Of a stretch of 64,000 nt of DNA, positions 54,794 to 64,000 are shown one piece after another. Source of the stretch: Leptodontidium sp. MPI-SDFR-AT-0119 (Eukaryota; Ascomycota; Leotiomycetes; Helotiales; Leptodontidiaceae); contig JAHLEZ010000020.1 in the NCBI GenBank assembly GCA_020726505.1, positions 1,116,001-1,180,000 of the forward strand. The letters run 5' to 3'. Made by a program: the position numbers and the translations under genes. Each line of letters starts with the position of its first letter. Position 1 is the first letter of the stretch. A model generated the notes under the pieces. That model did no database searches and was not told where the DNA came from. It worked only from the letters and a program-made list of their open reading frames with translations.

Positions 54794-55279
54794 CTTGAGG
54801 CAAAGACTCGGGACTATTGTTCCGTGACAACGGTGGTTATATCAACATGCTGAGAACTTGAAGGTTGAGTATCAAAGGCTAAGATATAGGGGGTCATGTA
54901 TGGCATGAAACTTCGGAGGGGAAGCGAGGATTAATCACAAGTAGGATGCTCGGCAGGAAACGGCTGCATTGTTAAGTTCCAATTCGTGCTGTAGCGTGAA
55001 GTGAGCCACCAAAGCCTGTCATGTATGCTGTAACTTACAGTAGGAGGCTGTTTTTTGTGACGAAATCGAACAATGTTTGTATGATGGGATGTTGTTGAAG
55101 ACGGGAAGTATTTTAAGGGTGGAATTCATTAGATTGGGGCAACTCAACCAGACTGTCCTTGTGAAGTGAAGGTTTCCTGACCAATGTTCCTCATATGCGC
55201 TACATTGTCAATTTTGGCTTTCATTTCTTCATTTCTATTGAGCTCTACAATATCCAATCAAGCTACCACCAGGTCCCCT
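54794..55279. other. Intergenic gap
   Basis: About 490 bases between two leftward genes. Nothing supported. Confidence 0.35.
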
Positions 55280-55741
55280 TCATTTGCTACTGCTTGACCT
55301 CCAGAGGCTTGGCTTTCTCCAAAATGCTACTGGCGGTGGTACTCTTTCCATCGGCTGATACGGTGGGAGTGATCCATCTACATGATCTTCTGCCGGGAGC
55401 TCCGCGCATATAGGATACCCCGGCGTCCGAGGTCGTTCCACCGCTGTTCTCGGACACGGCTGTTCATGTTTACAAGTGCAGTCGTGGTGGTAGTAGTGGA
55501 ATTCGTAGACCTTGATCTCTGGGGATAGTGGAAGACTCTCTTTATACTGTGTACCGATGCACCTTCGGCATATGCCTTGAGGTGGAGATGGATCCTCGGG
55601 AGGGTGTCTTGAGTGGTATCTGGATGACCTCGATCTGCCACAAGCAATGCATCTGTATCTGGGCGCATTCTTATAGGTCACGGACCTCTTGACAGCCATT
55701 GAACCTCGATGTTCTTGCTCTGACCGAGACGCTTTTGACAT
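55280..55741 (-). CDS. Small CxxC-CxxC protein, 153 aa
   Basis: Start MSKASRSEQEHRGSMAV chosen at 55741 (the frame stays open to 55927 but the extra residues look non-coding). Core: YRCIACGRSRSSRYHSRHPP and GICRRCIGTQ, that is C-x2-C, a basic linker and C-x2-C, a zinc-ribbon-like knuckle known from unnamed fungal proteins. The rest is basic and Pro-rich. A nucleic-acid or protein-binding role is likely. It is divergent from the patatin gene with 244 bases between starts, so a shared promoter is possible. Confidence 0.6.
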   Translation of the reverse strand: MSKASRSEQEHRGSMAVKRSVTYKNAPRYRCIACGRSRSSRYHSRHPPEDPSPPQGICRRCIGTQYKESLPLSPEIKVYEFHYYHHDCTCKHEQPCPRTAVERPRTPGYPICAELPAEDHVDGSLPPYQPMERVPPPVAFWRKPSLWRSSSSK

Positions 55742-55985
55742 TGCTTGGACGCTTTCCCTATTGTGGTTACGACAAGAAGCAAGCCCCTTCTTTAATATGG
55801 ATAGGTCTGCGCCAGATTTGGCCCTGGTTCGTAAGTGGCTCTCCACGTGAATCCAGCGAGCCAGCCCGAAACGGCTGGAGCGAAGAACGAATAAAAGCCT
55901 CTTTCCTACACAACTGGAGTGGGCCAATTAAATTTTATTTTTGTCTCGTTCTGATTGCCTTTTCATTGTCTGAGCGTTTGCCAAC

Positions 55986-58900
55986 ATGCGATATTGCAAG
56001 CACACGCAGTGGCTGGGCTTAGCCGCAAATGATGGCGATATCCTCCTTCAGAATACAGACAGACTCCAGACACTTCTGGAAGATCTCCCAGATCCAGATG
56101 AGCAAAGTCCAAGTCTCCTTGTTTTTATTGGAAACAGATCCAAGGCGATGGCTATCAAAGAGTTAGCCAAGACCTTCTCTCCACCACCACGATATGGCCG
56201 TGACTCGAGCCACCAGCATCACGATGAGTGGAGTTGGAGAGGCCAGACGAAGATGAATGGCAGACGTACAAACGGAGAGATACATCTGCATATCCACGCT
56301 CCAAGCACCTTCAGCAGGAGCCCCGTTCTACTTGCTGAAGGGGACTTACCGAGCCTCGACAAGCCAAGAGTGCTGGCGATCGAGAAATGCCATGAGACAA
56401 CAAGCAGACCGCTACATGCGGGGACTCCGGCTGCGCCGACCTTCTCCGAATCTGCTGATAAGATCTATGTCAGGCTCCTCTCTCCATTCACCGACGTCTT
56501 CTGCTTCTTCGCAGACGATGTCGGGCAGTTGCAGCCAATCGTGCAACGATTGGCGCTTTGGCTAGACCTAGGTCAGCCCTCATCTCTCCCCAAATCCACG
56601 CGTCCTAAGGTCCTGATCGTGATCGAACGAGGTGGGAACTTCCATGGCGATGATGAGTCTGCCTCGATATCCTTCAAGCAAATGTTAAGCGAGGAGACCA
56701 CCATCGACGTCTCAGATCAGTTCTCTGACATCCGAGTTCTCAGCCTCGCAGCCCGCAACACGGACCTATCCAATAGAGCTCGCCACCGAGAGCTGTTCGA
56801 GCAGTTGCTGAACTTCTCTGATCAGGTACGAGAAGCCAGAGTCCGTACGCAGACGCTCTTCTCGGCTCACCACTTTGCCGCGTTTTTCCACAATGCTTTG
56901 ATTCATGTTGCAGCAACTTCTGTAGAGCCCTTCAATTTCATATCCACGTCACGAATCGAGAATCCTGTGGCAAGCGACCTGCAGGATCATCTGGTAGAAT
57001 TCCTTCACAGGATCAAAACACCGCAATCGTTGTTGCAGTTTGCCATCCCTGTCATTGCGTCCAGCTTTCTGCTCGATGAATACCCACCAGATATGCATTG
57101 TAAGCTAAAAGCTATAGTCTAACATCTGCTAATATTTTCACAGTGTTTAGCCCCCGTGAAGTCTTCTGCACCCTCTACAAAGAAATATGTCATCAGGTCT
57201 GCCGCGCAGGGGTCCTCGCTCACGAAGGGTCAACCCATATGATTCTCCCATCCGGCTTCATCAGGTTGCTAGAAGATGAGTTCGTGACACAAGTGGAGGC
57301 ATTCATCAAGCTCCCCGACGTTTCCAACGCTACATGGCATCAGCGAATGCTCTGTACTACTAAACCTAACTGGTTCTCTATACGGTCCAAGAAGACGTGT
57401 TTGGTATGCATACGGGCAAGGCCACAATACCGTCTACCATGTGGACATATCATATGCGACAATTGCGTCCGACTTAACGGGGAGAAGAGGGACGTCTGGG
57501 ACTTTCATATCCCGCACTGCTTCCTATGCGGCCTGGAGACTGCCGGGACTGTTTTCAAGGTCAGACCACCGACAGCTACTGCGCGGCTCTTGTGTATTGA
57601 TGGAGGCGGCGTGAGAGGGATCATTCCTTTAATTGTGCTGCAGGCCTTAGAAGAGCTGGTTGGCCTACCCTATCCCGTGCAGGGGAATTTCGATTTCATT
57701 TTTGGCACAAGTGCTGGTTGGTCCAGCCGTGAGAAGTACACAGTGGCCCATGCTGACTCCATTTCAGGAGGCATAATCGCTCTGGCTTTAAGCCATGCTG
57801 GATTGTCGGTAGGGGACTGCATAGCCCTTTACGAACGGGTGGCCAAGAAAGCGTTCGGGCTACACCTGGTTTCATACCTAGCAATCCTCATCTCTTTATT
57901 TACCGATGGCATCTACCCGACTCAAAACTTGGATGCTGCCCTACAAGAGGTCTTTGGCAGTAAGGAGAGCATCCTTGACTGCTCAAGTGCAACAGCTATG
58001 GGTACGAAAATCGGGGTCGTTGCTTCGACGATGAAGCCAGAGCCATTTCTTTTCACAAACTACAACGGGCTAGGAGACCGGGAAGACAAGAAGTACGGCG
58101 TCCTACTGGGCGATGCTCTGGTGTGGGAAATGTAAGCCGCTCAAACATTGAGACAGGTTTGGACTAACTGGAAATAGTGCGAGATCTACCTCTGCAGCCC
58201 CAGGGTAAGGTGAAGCCATTCCAGCCCTTGAACAGACTTGCTAACGTGAGGAGGTTCTTCACTCCAAAGAAGATTGCCGGGCTGGGGAAATTTCAAGACG
58301 GGGGACTAACGCACAACAACCCATACAAGCTTGCCCTGAAGGAAATAAAGGCAATGTTTCCACATGATCCCTCTGCCAAAAGATCTGCTTTAAAGGTCTC
58401 TCTAGGTACCGGCAAGGCTCCCGACTATGAGCCCGAGCTGCATGGTTCGAACTCTTGGTGGAGAGATATGTGGCTCTTCCGTCTCGCTCGCGCGCTTTGG
58501 TCAGCTATCGACGGTCACGAAAATGGCGATGCCATCCGCAGAATGGAAGCAAGAAATCAGGAAGATGAGCACAAGACCGGAAAGAGGCGAAGGCGAGGCG
58601 AGTACTTCCGTTTCAACGTAGAATTTCCTGGCCGGCAGCCCAGGTTGGACGACTCAAGCAAGATGTCTGAGATGAAGAGCCTCGCACAGGAAGCGATGCT
58701 TCACTCAAAACAATTAAACCGTCTTTCACATTGTGTTATTGCAGAGCTCTTCGTTTTCGAGTTGGAGAGCGTTCCGAGAAAAGAGAATGGCAAATACTCA
58801 TGCACTGGTTATATCCTTTGCCGGCATCGAGCCGGGACTTTTGAGTTGGAGGTATTATTGGAAAAATTGGCAAAATCATCGGCAAAGTTTCTCCTTCGCG

Positions 58901-59181
58901 GTCGTACACTTCCGGGGTCTGCTCGAGATCGGTCATCCCTCGCTAGAGACGGGAATTTTAGGAAGCGGGTGTGTTTTGATGTTGACAGTAAGGACGACTT
59001 CTTCTCGCTTCATCTTCGGGAAAGGGGGCCTGAATCTTACAATATAAGCGGCTCTCCATTTACAGTTAACTGGTTGGTACAGGAGCAAAGACTGGGACGG
59101 GCTTTTGGTCGGCCAGATGGCGTGAAGAGAAAGCGGAAGGATAATGATGAGGGACTACCGAAGAAGCGCCAGCGTCAGTGA
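55986..59181 (+). CDS. RING finger plus patatin-like phospholipase, 1001 aa
   Basis: Five exons: 55986-57099, 57144-57716, 57768-58131, 58178-58204 (27 bases) and 58254-59181, with all phases consistent. Residues 1-440 form a domain I do not recognise (SPLLVFIGNRSKAMAIKEL-type strands, SPFTDVFCFFADDVGQLQPI). A C3HC4 RING-like finger follows (C457, C460, C471, H473, C476, C479, C497, C500; CLVCIRARPQYRLPCGH). The patatin domain has the oxyanion loop DGGGVRGIIPL (525-530), nucleophile elbow GTSAGG with Ser561 and the dyad Asp708 in FQDGGLTHNNP. The third intron position splits the elbow glycine codon. The C-terminus is basic (KRKRKDNDEGLPKKRQRQ), suggesting a nuclear signal. Patatin proteins hydrolyse acyl lipids; in fungi they also occur in self/non-self and NLR-type systems and as Starship cargo. 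The gene looks intact. Confidence 0.9.
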
Positions 59182-60054
59182 GCACGAACTGGTTAAGTAA
59201 TAGTAGAAAAGACGCCCTATCACAGTTGCAGCTGGTATCCCAATTAATATACACATCCCATATCGCTCTCATGTTTTCCCAATCACCCACTCGAGTTGAA
59301 GCTGTTCCCGTTGCATCGAAATAGGATACAGTTCTGGGCACGGATTTGAGCCTGGCATGGGTTTCGTGGGTGGTACATGTGTCACTTTTCCGTATGATGT
59401 TGGCACAAGCCAGGAAGAACAAACAAGAATGCAGATAGAGACCTTTAGGGACATCAACAGTTGTGACTACGACTTACTATTCCGATCAAGCTTTGTCGAG
59501 TGGTTAGACTCGTGGTCATATTACGATACTACCCGTTGAAAGGGAAGGACAATACAGTATGTAGAGAAATTCTCTCCATGTATTTGTAAAGTTGGAGCAC
59601 GTTGCGATGCAGTAGAGATTTCAATTGCAGGTGGATATCACTTTTTTTCCAGAAGACTTTATCCGTAACCTTTAGATAAACTTATTCTTTCCTTCTAGCA
59701 TTGTAACACAATGCTGTAATTCCTAGTCCCATTATTCCGCTCCGTCCGCAGCAACGCCGCCGTAATGATTGCAATCTACACTGCCACCAATGACGAGCGA
59801 TACACAAGTTCTTCGTCGTGTCCACTCCAAACTAAGGCAACTGGATCCATCATTTGTTGAAACTCAGGATCGGTCGTCCGCAGGAGACGTGACGATGTCC
59901 GAAGAAGAATTAGGATCATTCAAAAAGGTGATTCAAATTGCATTGTGTGAGTTGTGTCCTTCGAAATGCAACTCAGCACTGGAATTAGAGCGTCGCCAAA
60001 AGATTTGACGCCAGATGACGCAGTGTCACTTTCCCAGCATTTCCGCGCTAAACT
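59182..60054. other. Gap between phospholipase gene and minisatellite
   Basis: About 870 bases. A short + frame from 59790 (MTSDTQVLRRVHSKLRQLDP) reaches 60008 and includes a possible GTGAGT donor near 59946; it may be the first exon of a gene disrupted by the repeat array, but the evidence is thin. Confidence 0.35.
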
Positions 60055-62320
60055 GGGAGCCACTTCTGCTGCCACACCTTTTCGAAGCTTTTGGCTACCT
60101 CACTTTGCAGGTCCACACCTTCGCAAGGGTCTGCACACCCTCCCAGCAAGAGCCCACTTTTGCTACCACACCTTTGCAACGATCTGCACACCCTCCCAGC
60201 AAGAAGCCACTTTAGTTCCCACACCTTTGCAAAGATCTGCACGAGCTGCCAGTTCTACTGCCCCGCACTGCGGGGCATCTACACACCCTTTCCAACAAGG
60301 AGCCACTTTAGCTACCACACCTTTACAAGGATCTACACACCATCTTCAAAAGAAGCTTTTGGCTGCCTTACTCTGCGGGGTCGTCTACCACACCTTTGTA
60401 GGGATCTACACACCCTCTCCAGCAATGACCCACTTTAGCTACCACACCTTTCCAAAGATCTGCACACCCTCCCAGCATGAATCCACTCCAGCTACCACAC
60501 CTTTCCAAAGATCTACACACCATCTTCAACAAGCTGCCCCGCATTACGGGGCATCAGCACACCCTCTCAGCATGAATCTACTTTTAGCTACCACACGTTT
60601 CCAAAGATCTACACACCATCTTCAAGCATTGCGGGGCATCAGCACACCCTCTCAGCAAGGAGCCACTTTAGCTACCACACATTTGCAAGGATCTACCCAC
60701 CATCTTCAACAAGAAGCCACTTTAGCTACCACACCTTTACAAGGGTCTGCACACCCTTCCAAGAAGGAGGCAGCATTAGTGTGCCCCGCATTGTTGGCCT
60801 TTGCAACGATCTGCACATCCTTCCAACAAGGAGCCACTTTAGCTACCACACCTTTGCGAGAATCTGCACACCCTTTCAAGGAGGAGGCAGCTTTAGTGCC
60901 CCGCATTGTTGACCTTTGCAACGATCTGCACACCCTCTCCAACAATGACCCACTTTAGCTACCACACCTTTGCAACGATCTGCACACCCTCTCAGCAAGG
61001 AGCCACTTTAGCTACCACACCTTTTGCAAAGATCTACACGCCATTTTCAAAAGAAGCTTTTGGCTGCCTTACTCTGCGGGGTCGTCTACCACACCTTTGT
61101 AGGGATCTACACACCCTCTCCAACAATGACCCACTTTAGCTACCACACCTTTGCAATGATCTGCACACCCTTTCAAGAAGGAGGCAGCTTTTTGCAACGA
61201 TTTGCACACCCTCTCAGCAAGAGCCCACTTTAGCTCCCACACCTTTCCAAAGATCTGCACACCCTCCCAGCAAGAGCCCACTTTAGGTGCCACACCTTTG
61301 CAAAGATCTGCACACCATCTCCAGCAAGAGCCCACTTTTGCTACCACACCTTTGCAAGGATCTGCACGCCCTCCCAACAAGAAGTCACTTTAGCTCCCAC
61401 ACCTTTGCAAAGATCTGCACGGGCTGCCAGTCTCCTGCCCCGCACTCTCCACACCCTTTCCAACAATGACCCACTTTAGCTACCACACATTTGCAACGAT
61501 CTGCACACCCTTCCAACAGGGACCCACTTTAGCTCCACACCTTTCAACGATCTGCACACCCTTCCAACAGGGACCCACTTTAGCTACCACACCTTTCAAC
61601 GATCTGCACACCCTTCCAACAGGGAGCCACCAGATCTACACACCCTCTCCAACAATGACCCACTTTAGCTACCACACCTCTGCAAAGATCTACACACCAT
61701 CTTCCAGCATTGCGGGGCATCAGCACACCCTTTCCAACAAGGTGCCACTTTAGCTACCACACCTTTCCAAAGATCTACACACCATCTTCAACAAGCTGCC
61801 CCGCATTACGGGGCATCAGCACACCCTCTCAGCATGAATCTAGTTTTAGCTACCACACCTTTCCAAAGATCTGCACACCATCTTCCAACATTGCGGGGCA
61901 TCAGCACACCCTTTCCAACAAGAAGCCACTTTAGCTACCACACCTTTCCAAAGATCTGCACACCATCTTCAAGCATTGCGGGGCATCAGCAGACCATTTC
62001 CAACAAGAAGCCACTTTAGCTACCACACCTTTCCAAGATCTACACACCATCTTCCAACATTGCGGGGCATCAGCACACCCTTTCCAACAAGAAGCCACTT
62101 TAGCTACCCACACCTTCGCAAGGATCTACACACCATCTCCAACAAGCAGCCAGTTCAGCTTCCACACCTCTCCATCCTCCCAAGAGGAGCTAGTTTTGGC
62201 TTTGTGAGATCAGCACAGGCAGCCAGTTTTGCTGCGACACCCTTCCCACCTTCCATGAAGCCACTTTTGCCTGCTGCAGCAGCCAGTTGTCTGCCACAGT
62301 TCTTCACAACAAGTCAGCAC
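60055..62320. repeat. Minisatellite of 53/54-bp units, about 2.2 kb, about 40 units
   Basis: Tandem units of the form CACACCCT(C/T)CCARCAAG, then AGCCACTTTAGCTACCACAC, then CTTTGCAARGATCTRCA. Counted units are 53 or 54 bases. Because both lengths occur, the reading frame drifts, so the long open frames across the array are unlikely to be one protein. Higher-order structure is present: a variant block with TTTTGGCTGCCTTACTCTGC (60357 and 61060) and inserts containing GCCCCGCATTRCGGGGC, itself a small palindrome, recur several times. Edges are degenerate (60055-60110 and 62170-62320). No transposase or terminal repeats. Confidence 0.92.
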
Positions 62321-62679
62321 TGCGACAGTTCTACGTTTGCTATCAAAGCTTTTGCATCTTTATTCCAGGAGTCACACAATCATACATGTTCAGACGAATC
62401 TATTTGACCTATGAACTATTTACATTTTGTCCTGCGCGCAGTGTTTCCGTCTCCTTTTCATGGAGAATGCTCGGGTGTAAGGCAATGGCAGTGAGAATCC
62501 CCTCCTCGAGAAAAAATATGCGGTTTAAATCACTGCGAGTTAAGGAGATGTCACTGGAGTACTTTTGCAGATGCTTGTAGAGCATGTCTGTTACTAGATT
62601 CTTTTTGATCTTGTCTGCTGATTACCTTACGAACTCAGAACTGTCCTGTCGGAGACCTCTCAACGACTTGCCATCTTCC
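62321..62679. other. Intergenic gap
   Basis: About 360 bases between the minisatellite and the 3' end of the last gene. Nothing supported. Confidence 0.35.
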
Positions 62680-64000
62680 CTAAGATCCATTCTGAACTGT
62701 GCCATCAATCGCATCGATCGAAAGCGCCACGTTGGAGTGAAACTCGACATACTCATGTAGACAATCGGACCAGATTTCAACGACCTGATTCCATATCGCT
62801 CTGAAGCCCGAGCGGTCTTCGATCTCTCTTGTATATCTCGCACCGTACAGCAAGCGCGCAATTTTTCTAATCTTCGGATCCGTGTGGCGATAATGTTCTT
62901 TCATGTACAAGAGAAGTCTCGATAGCTGCCAGTAGGCTTTGAAGACTGGTAGTTCGGGCAGTGGTTGAGAGCTAGTCATTTTCCCAAACAGGTGGTCTAG
63001 GCACACAGCAAGCCTCGTACCTGTAGGAGTAGAAGCCCAGTCTGGTGTAAGGAGCTCCACGTCACCATGGGAGTCTTGTATCGCGATTGAAAGTAGGCTC
63101 GGATTAGCGACATTGTGAAGCCGCCTGAAGGGTCGCAGGAGGAATTGAGCGGTGGGAAACGCATCCTCTCGATTTAAATAAGCGTTGCCAAACTTGATAA
63201 CAATGTCCAAGCGAGAAATGGATCTTTGCATCGTTCGAAACCTTCCGATTAATCTGTGCAGATGATCGCAATAGTCGAGAAGCCTCGACAGGGATGCTTT
63301 GTGATTTGCAGCATGTGAATTCGGTACCCACCAAGCGTTTGGAGAGGGTAGCATAATTTCGACACGGAACGATTGGATCATATCGAAGTATCTGTTGCTC
63401 AGTGGGGGATCCCAGATGGGCTCGATTGCCAGATTCGCAGCAACATTTGGAGACTTGGTCTGTGTCTGATTGCTGCTGATTGTTAGCGTACGGACTGAGC
63501 GGTTGGTTGGCCCTACCTTGCCGTGAATAGGCCCTGTTGCCCAAGAATCGTCGGCGGCAATGTCGTCTGCTGCCATTGATGACCTTCTAGTGCATGCTGC
63601 TGGAAGCCAAAGCACCTGTGTTGAGCATTGTTCTGAGACAAATTACACATGCTCAACCAATCTCCGTGGAGCTCGATGGAGAAATTTCTGGTTCGGTAGA
63701 GGAGACCAGCAGCTTCATCATGGATCTGTCGATTGACGCAGAGAATTGCCGTGTATACTCCTCCTCCATCGCTTGTCAGGCCAGACTTCTCGTATCGAGC
63801 TGGAATGGGTCTATCAGGGAGTAAGAGCTGATATATGCCGAGCCGCATCTCGATGGGGATCTTGAGAAAGTAGCAGGTGATGCGATGCTCGCGATGCTCA
63901 AGACAAAGTTCGGTTCCATGGAGCTTCCATTCGCAAATGCGACCGCATTCGAAACCACAACGTAACGGTGCTCGGCACCGTCCCGTTCTCTTCAGCTGAC
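62680..64000 (-). CDS. Partial fungal protein (2EXR/F-box-like N-terminus), continues beyond the window
   Basis: The upstream exon is open from the window edge to 63517: WKLHGTELCLEHREHRITCY, IPIEMRLGIYQLLLPDRPIP, VYTAILCVNRQIHDEAAGLL, the IPIE-x-R-x-x-IY...VNRQIHDEA pattern of fungal F-box/2EXR-like proteins. A 41-base intron (63516-63476) leads to 63475-62680: SSNQTQTKSPNVAANLAIEP, MIQSFRVEIMLPSP, LDYCDHLHRLIGRFRTMQRS, ending IDAIDGTVQNGS. At least 428 residues. The intron is very short and its acceptor is my choice to keep the frame. Function unknown, likely an adaptor protein. The start lies outside the window. Confidence 0.65.

Noticed and set aside
59954..60958. 334-codon frame through the minisatellite as a repeat protein
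   Set aside because: Units of 53 and 54 bases alternate, so the repeated peptide changes frame; several frames on both strands are equally open. Better explained as non-coding tandem repeat.
61069..61380. Cys-rich 18-residue repeats on the - strand of the minisatellite (possible secreted repeat protein)
   Set aside because: Short, interrupted, no signal peptide and frame drift as above.

Overview
The window is chromosomal DNA from a filamentous ascomycete (Pezizomycotina; Leotiomycetes is my best guess, from gene content only). The reasons are genes split by short introns (about 41-230 bases, most under 75) with GT..AG ends and CTAAC-like branch sites, and fungus-specific families: Zn2Cys6 regulators, 2EXR/F-box-like proteins, DUF3435 recombinase, fungal PD-(D/E)XK-like proteins, areA-GATA-like (Reg1) domain and GH128. 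I saw no tRNA, rRNA, CRISPR or bacterial operon structure. Exon coordinates were worked out by hand and are given per gene.

Layout. 1-10.3 kb: a deleted enoyl-reductase/alcohol-dehydrogenase relic, a hypothetical protein, an intact peroxisomal-type dienoyl-CoA isomerase, an NmrA/epimerase-like SDR, and a decayed aminoglycoside-nucleotidyltransferase-like gene. 11.2-13.6 kb: a DUF3435 tyrosine-recombinase gene (the family of Starship 'captains') carrying three nonsense codons that all look like CAR to TAR changes. 14.1-21.7 kb: ordinary single-copy genes, namely a Gfo/Idh/MocA dehydrogenase divergent from a phytanoyl-CoA-dioxygenase-like enzyme, then a seven-exon Zn2Cys6 regulator divergent from a 2EXR protein. 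22.1-25.6 kb: an MFS transporter whose upstream region is duplicated at 31.3-32.1 kb. 26-30 kb: hypothetical and broken genes (F-box, HTH-like) and a perfect 21-bp-arm palindrome.

32.5-34.9 kb is a gene-free nest of small inverted-repeat elements of at least three types, centred on a roughly 515-bp palindrome. 35.7-44 kb holds a short Reg1-like phosphatase regulator, a basic nuclear-type protein, a GH128 glucanase gene with two in-frame TAGs, a four-helix membrane protein, a beta-propeller-like protein and an unrecognised protein. 45.2-52 kb holds a pseudokinase followed by a run of small coiled-coil proteins and a MADS-box-like protein. 52.4-59.2 kb has a broken PD-(D/E)XK-like gene, a secreted protein, a small CxxC protein and a 1001-residue RING plus patatin phospholipase. 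60.1-62.3 kb is a 53/54-bp minisatellite, and a partial fungal gene runs off the right edge.

How it fits together: this is not one pathway. Conserved metabolic genes (beta-oxidation auxiliary enzyme, sugar/polyol-type dehydrogenase, 2-oxoglutarate dioxygenase, transporter, Zn2Cys6 regulator) are interleaved with accessory, fast-evolving and decaying genes. Several broken genes show single nonsense codons of the C-to-T/G-to-A type, compatible with repeat-induced point mutation (RIP). I did not find a clearly new multi-gene system. The strongest candidates for follow-up are the RING-patatin protein, the 46.4-52 kb coiled-coil/MADS-like cluster, the nested palindrome at 34.0-34.6 kb, the minisatellite, and the DUF3435 relic.
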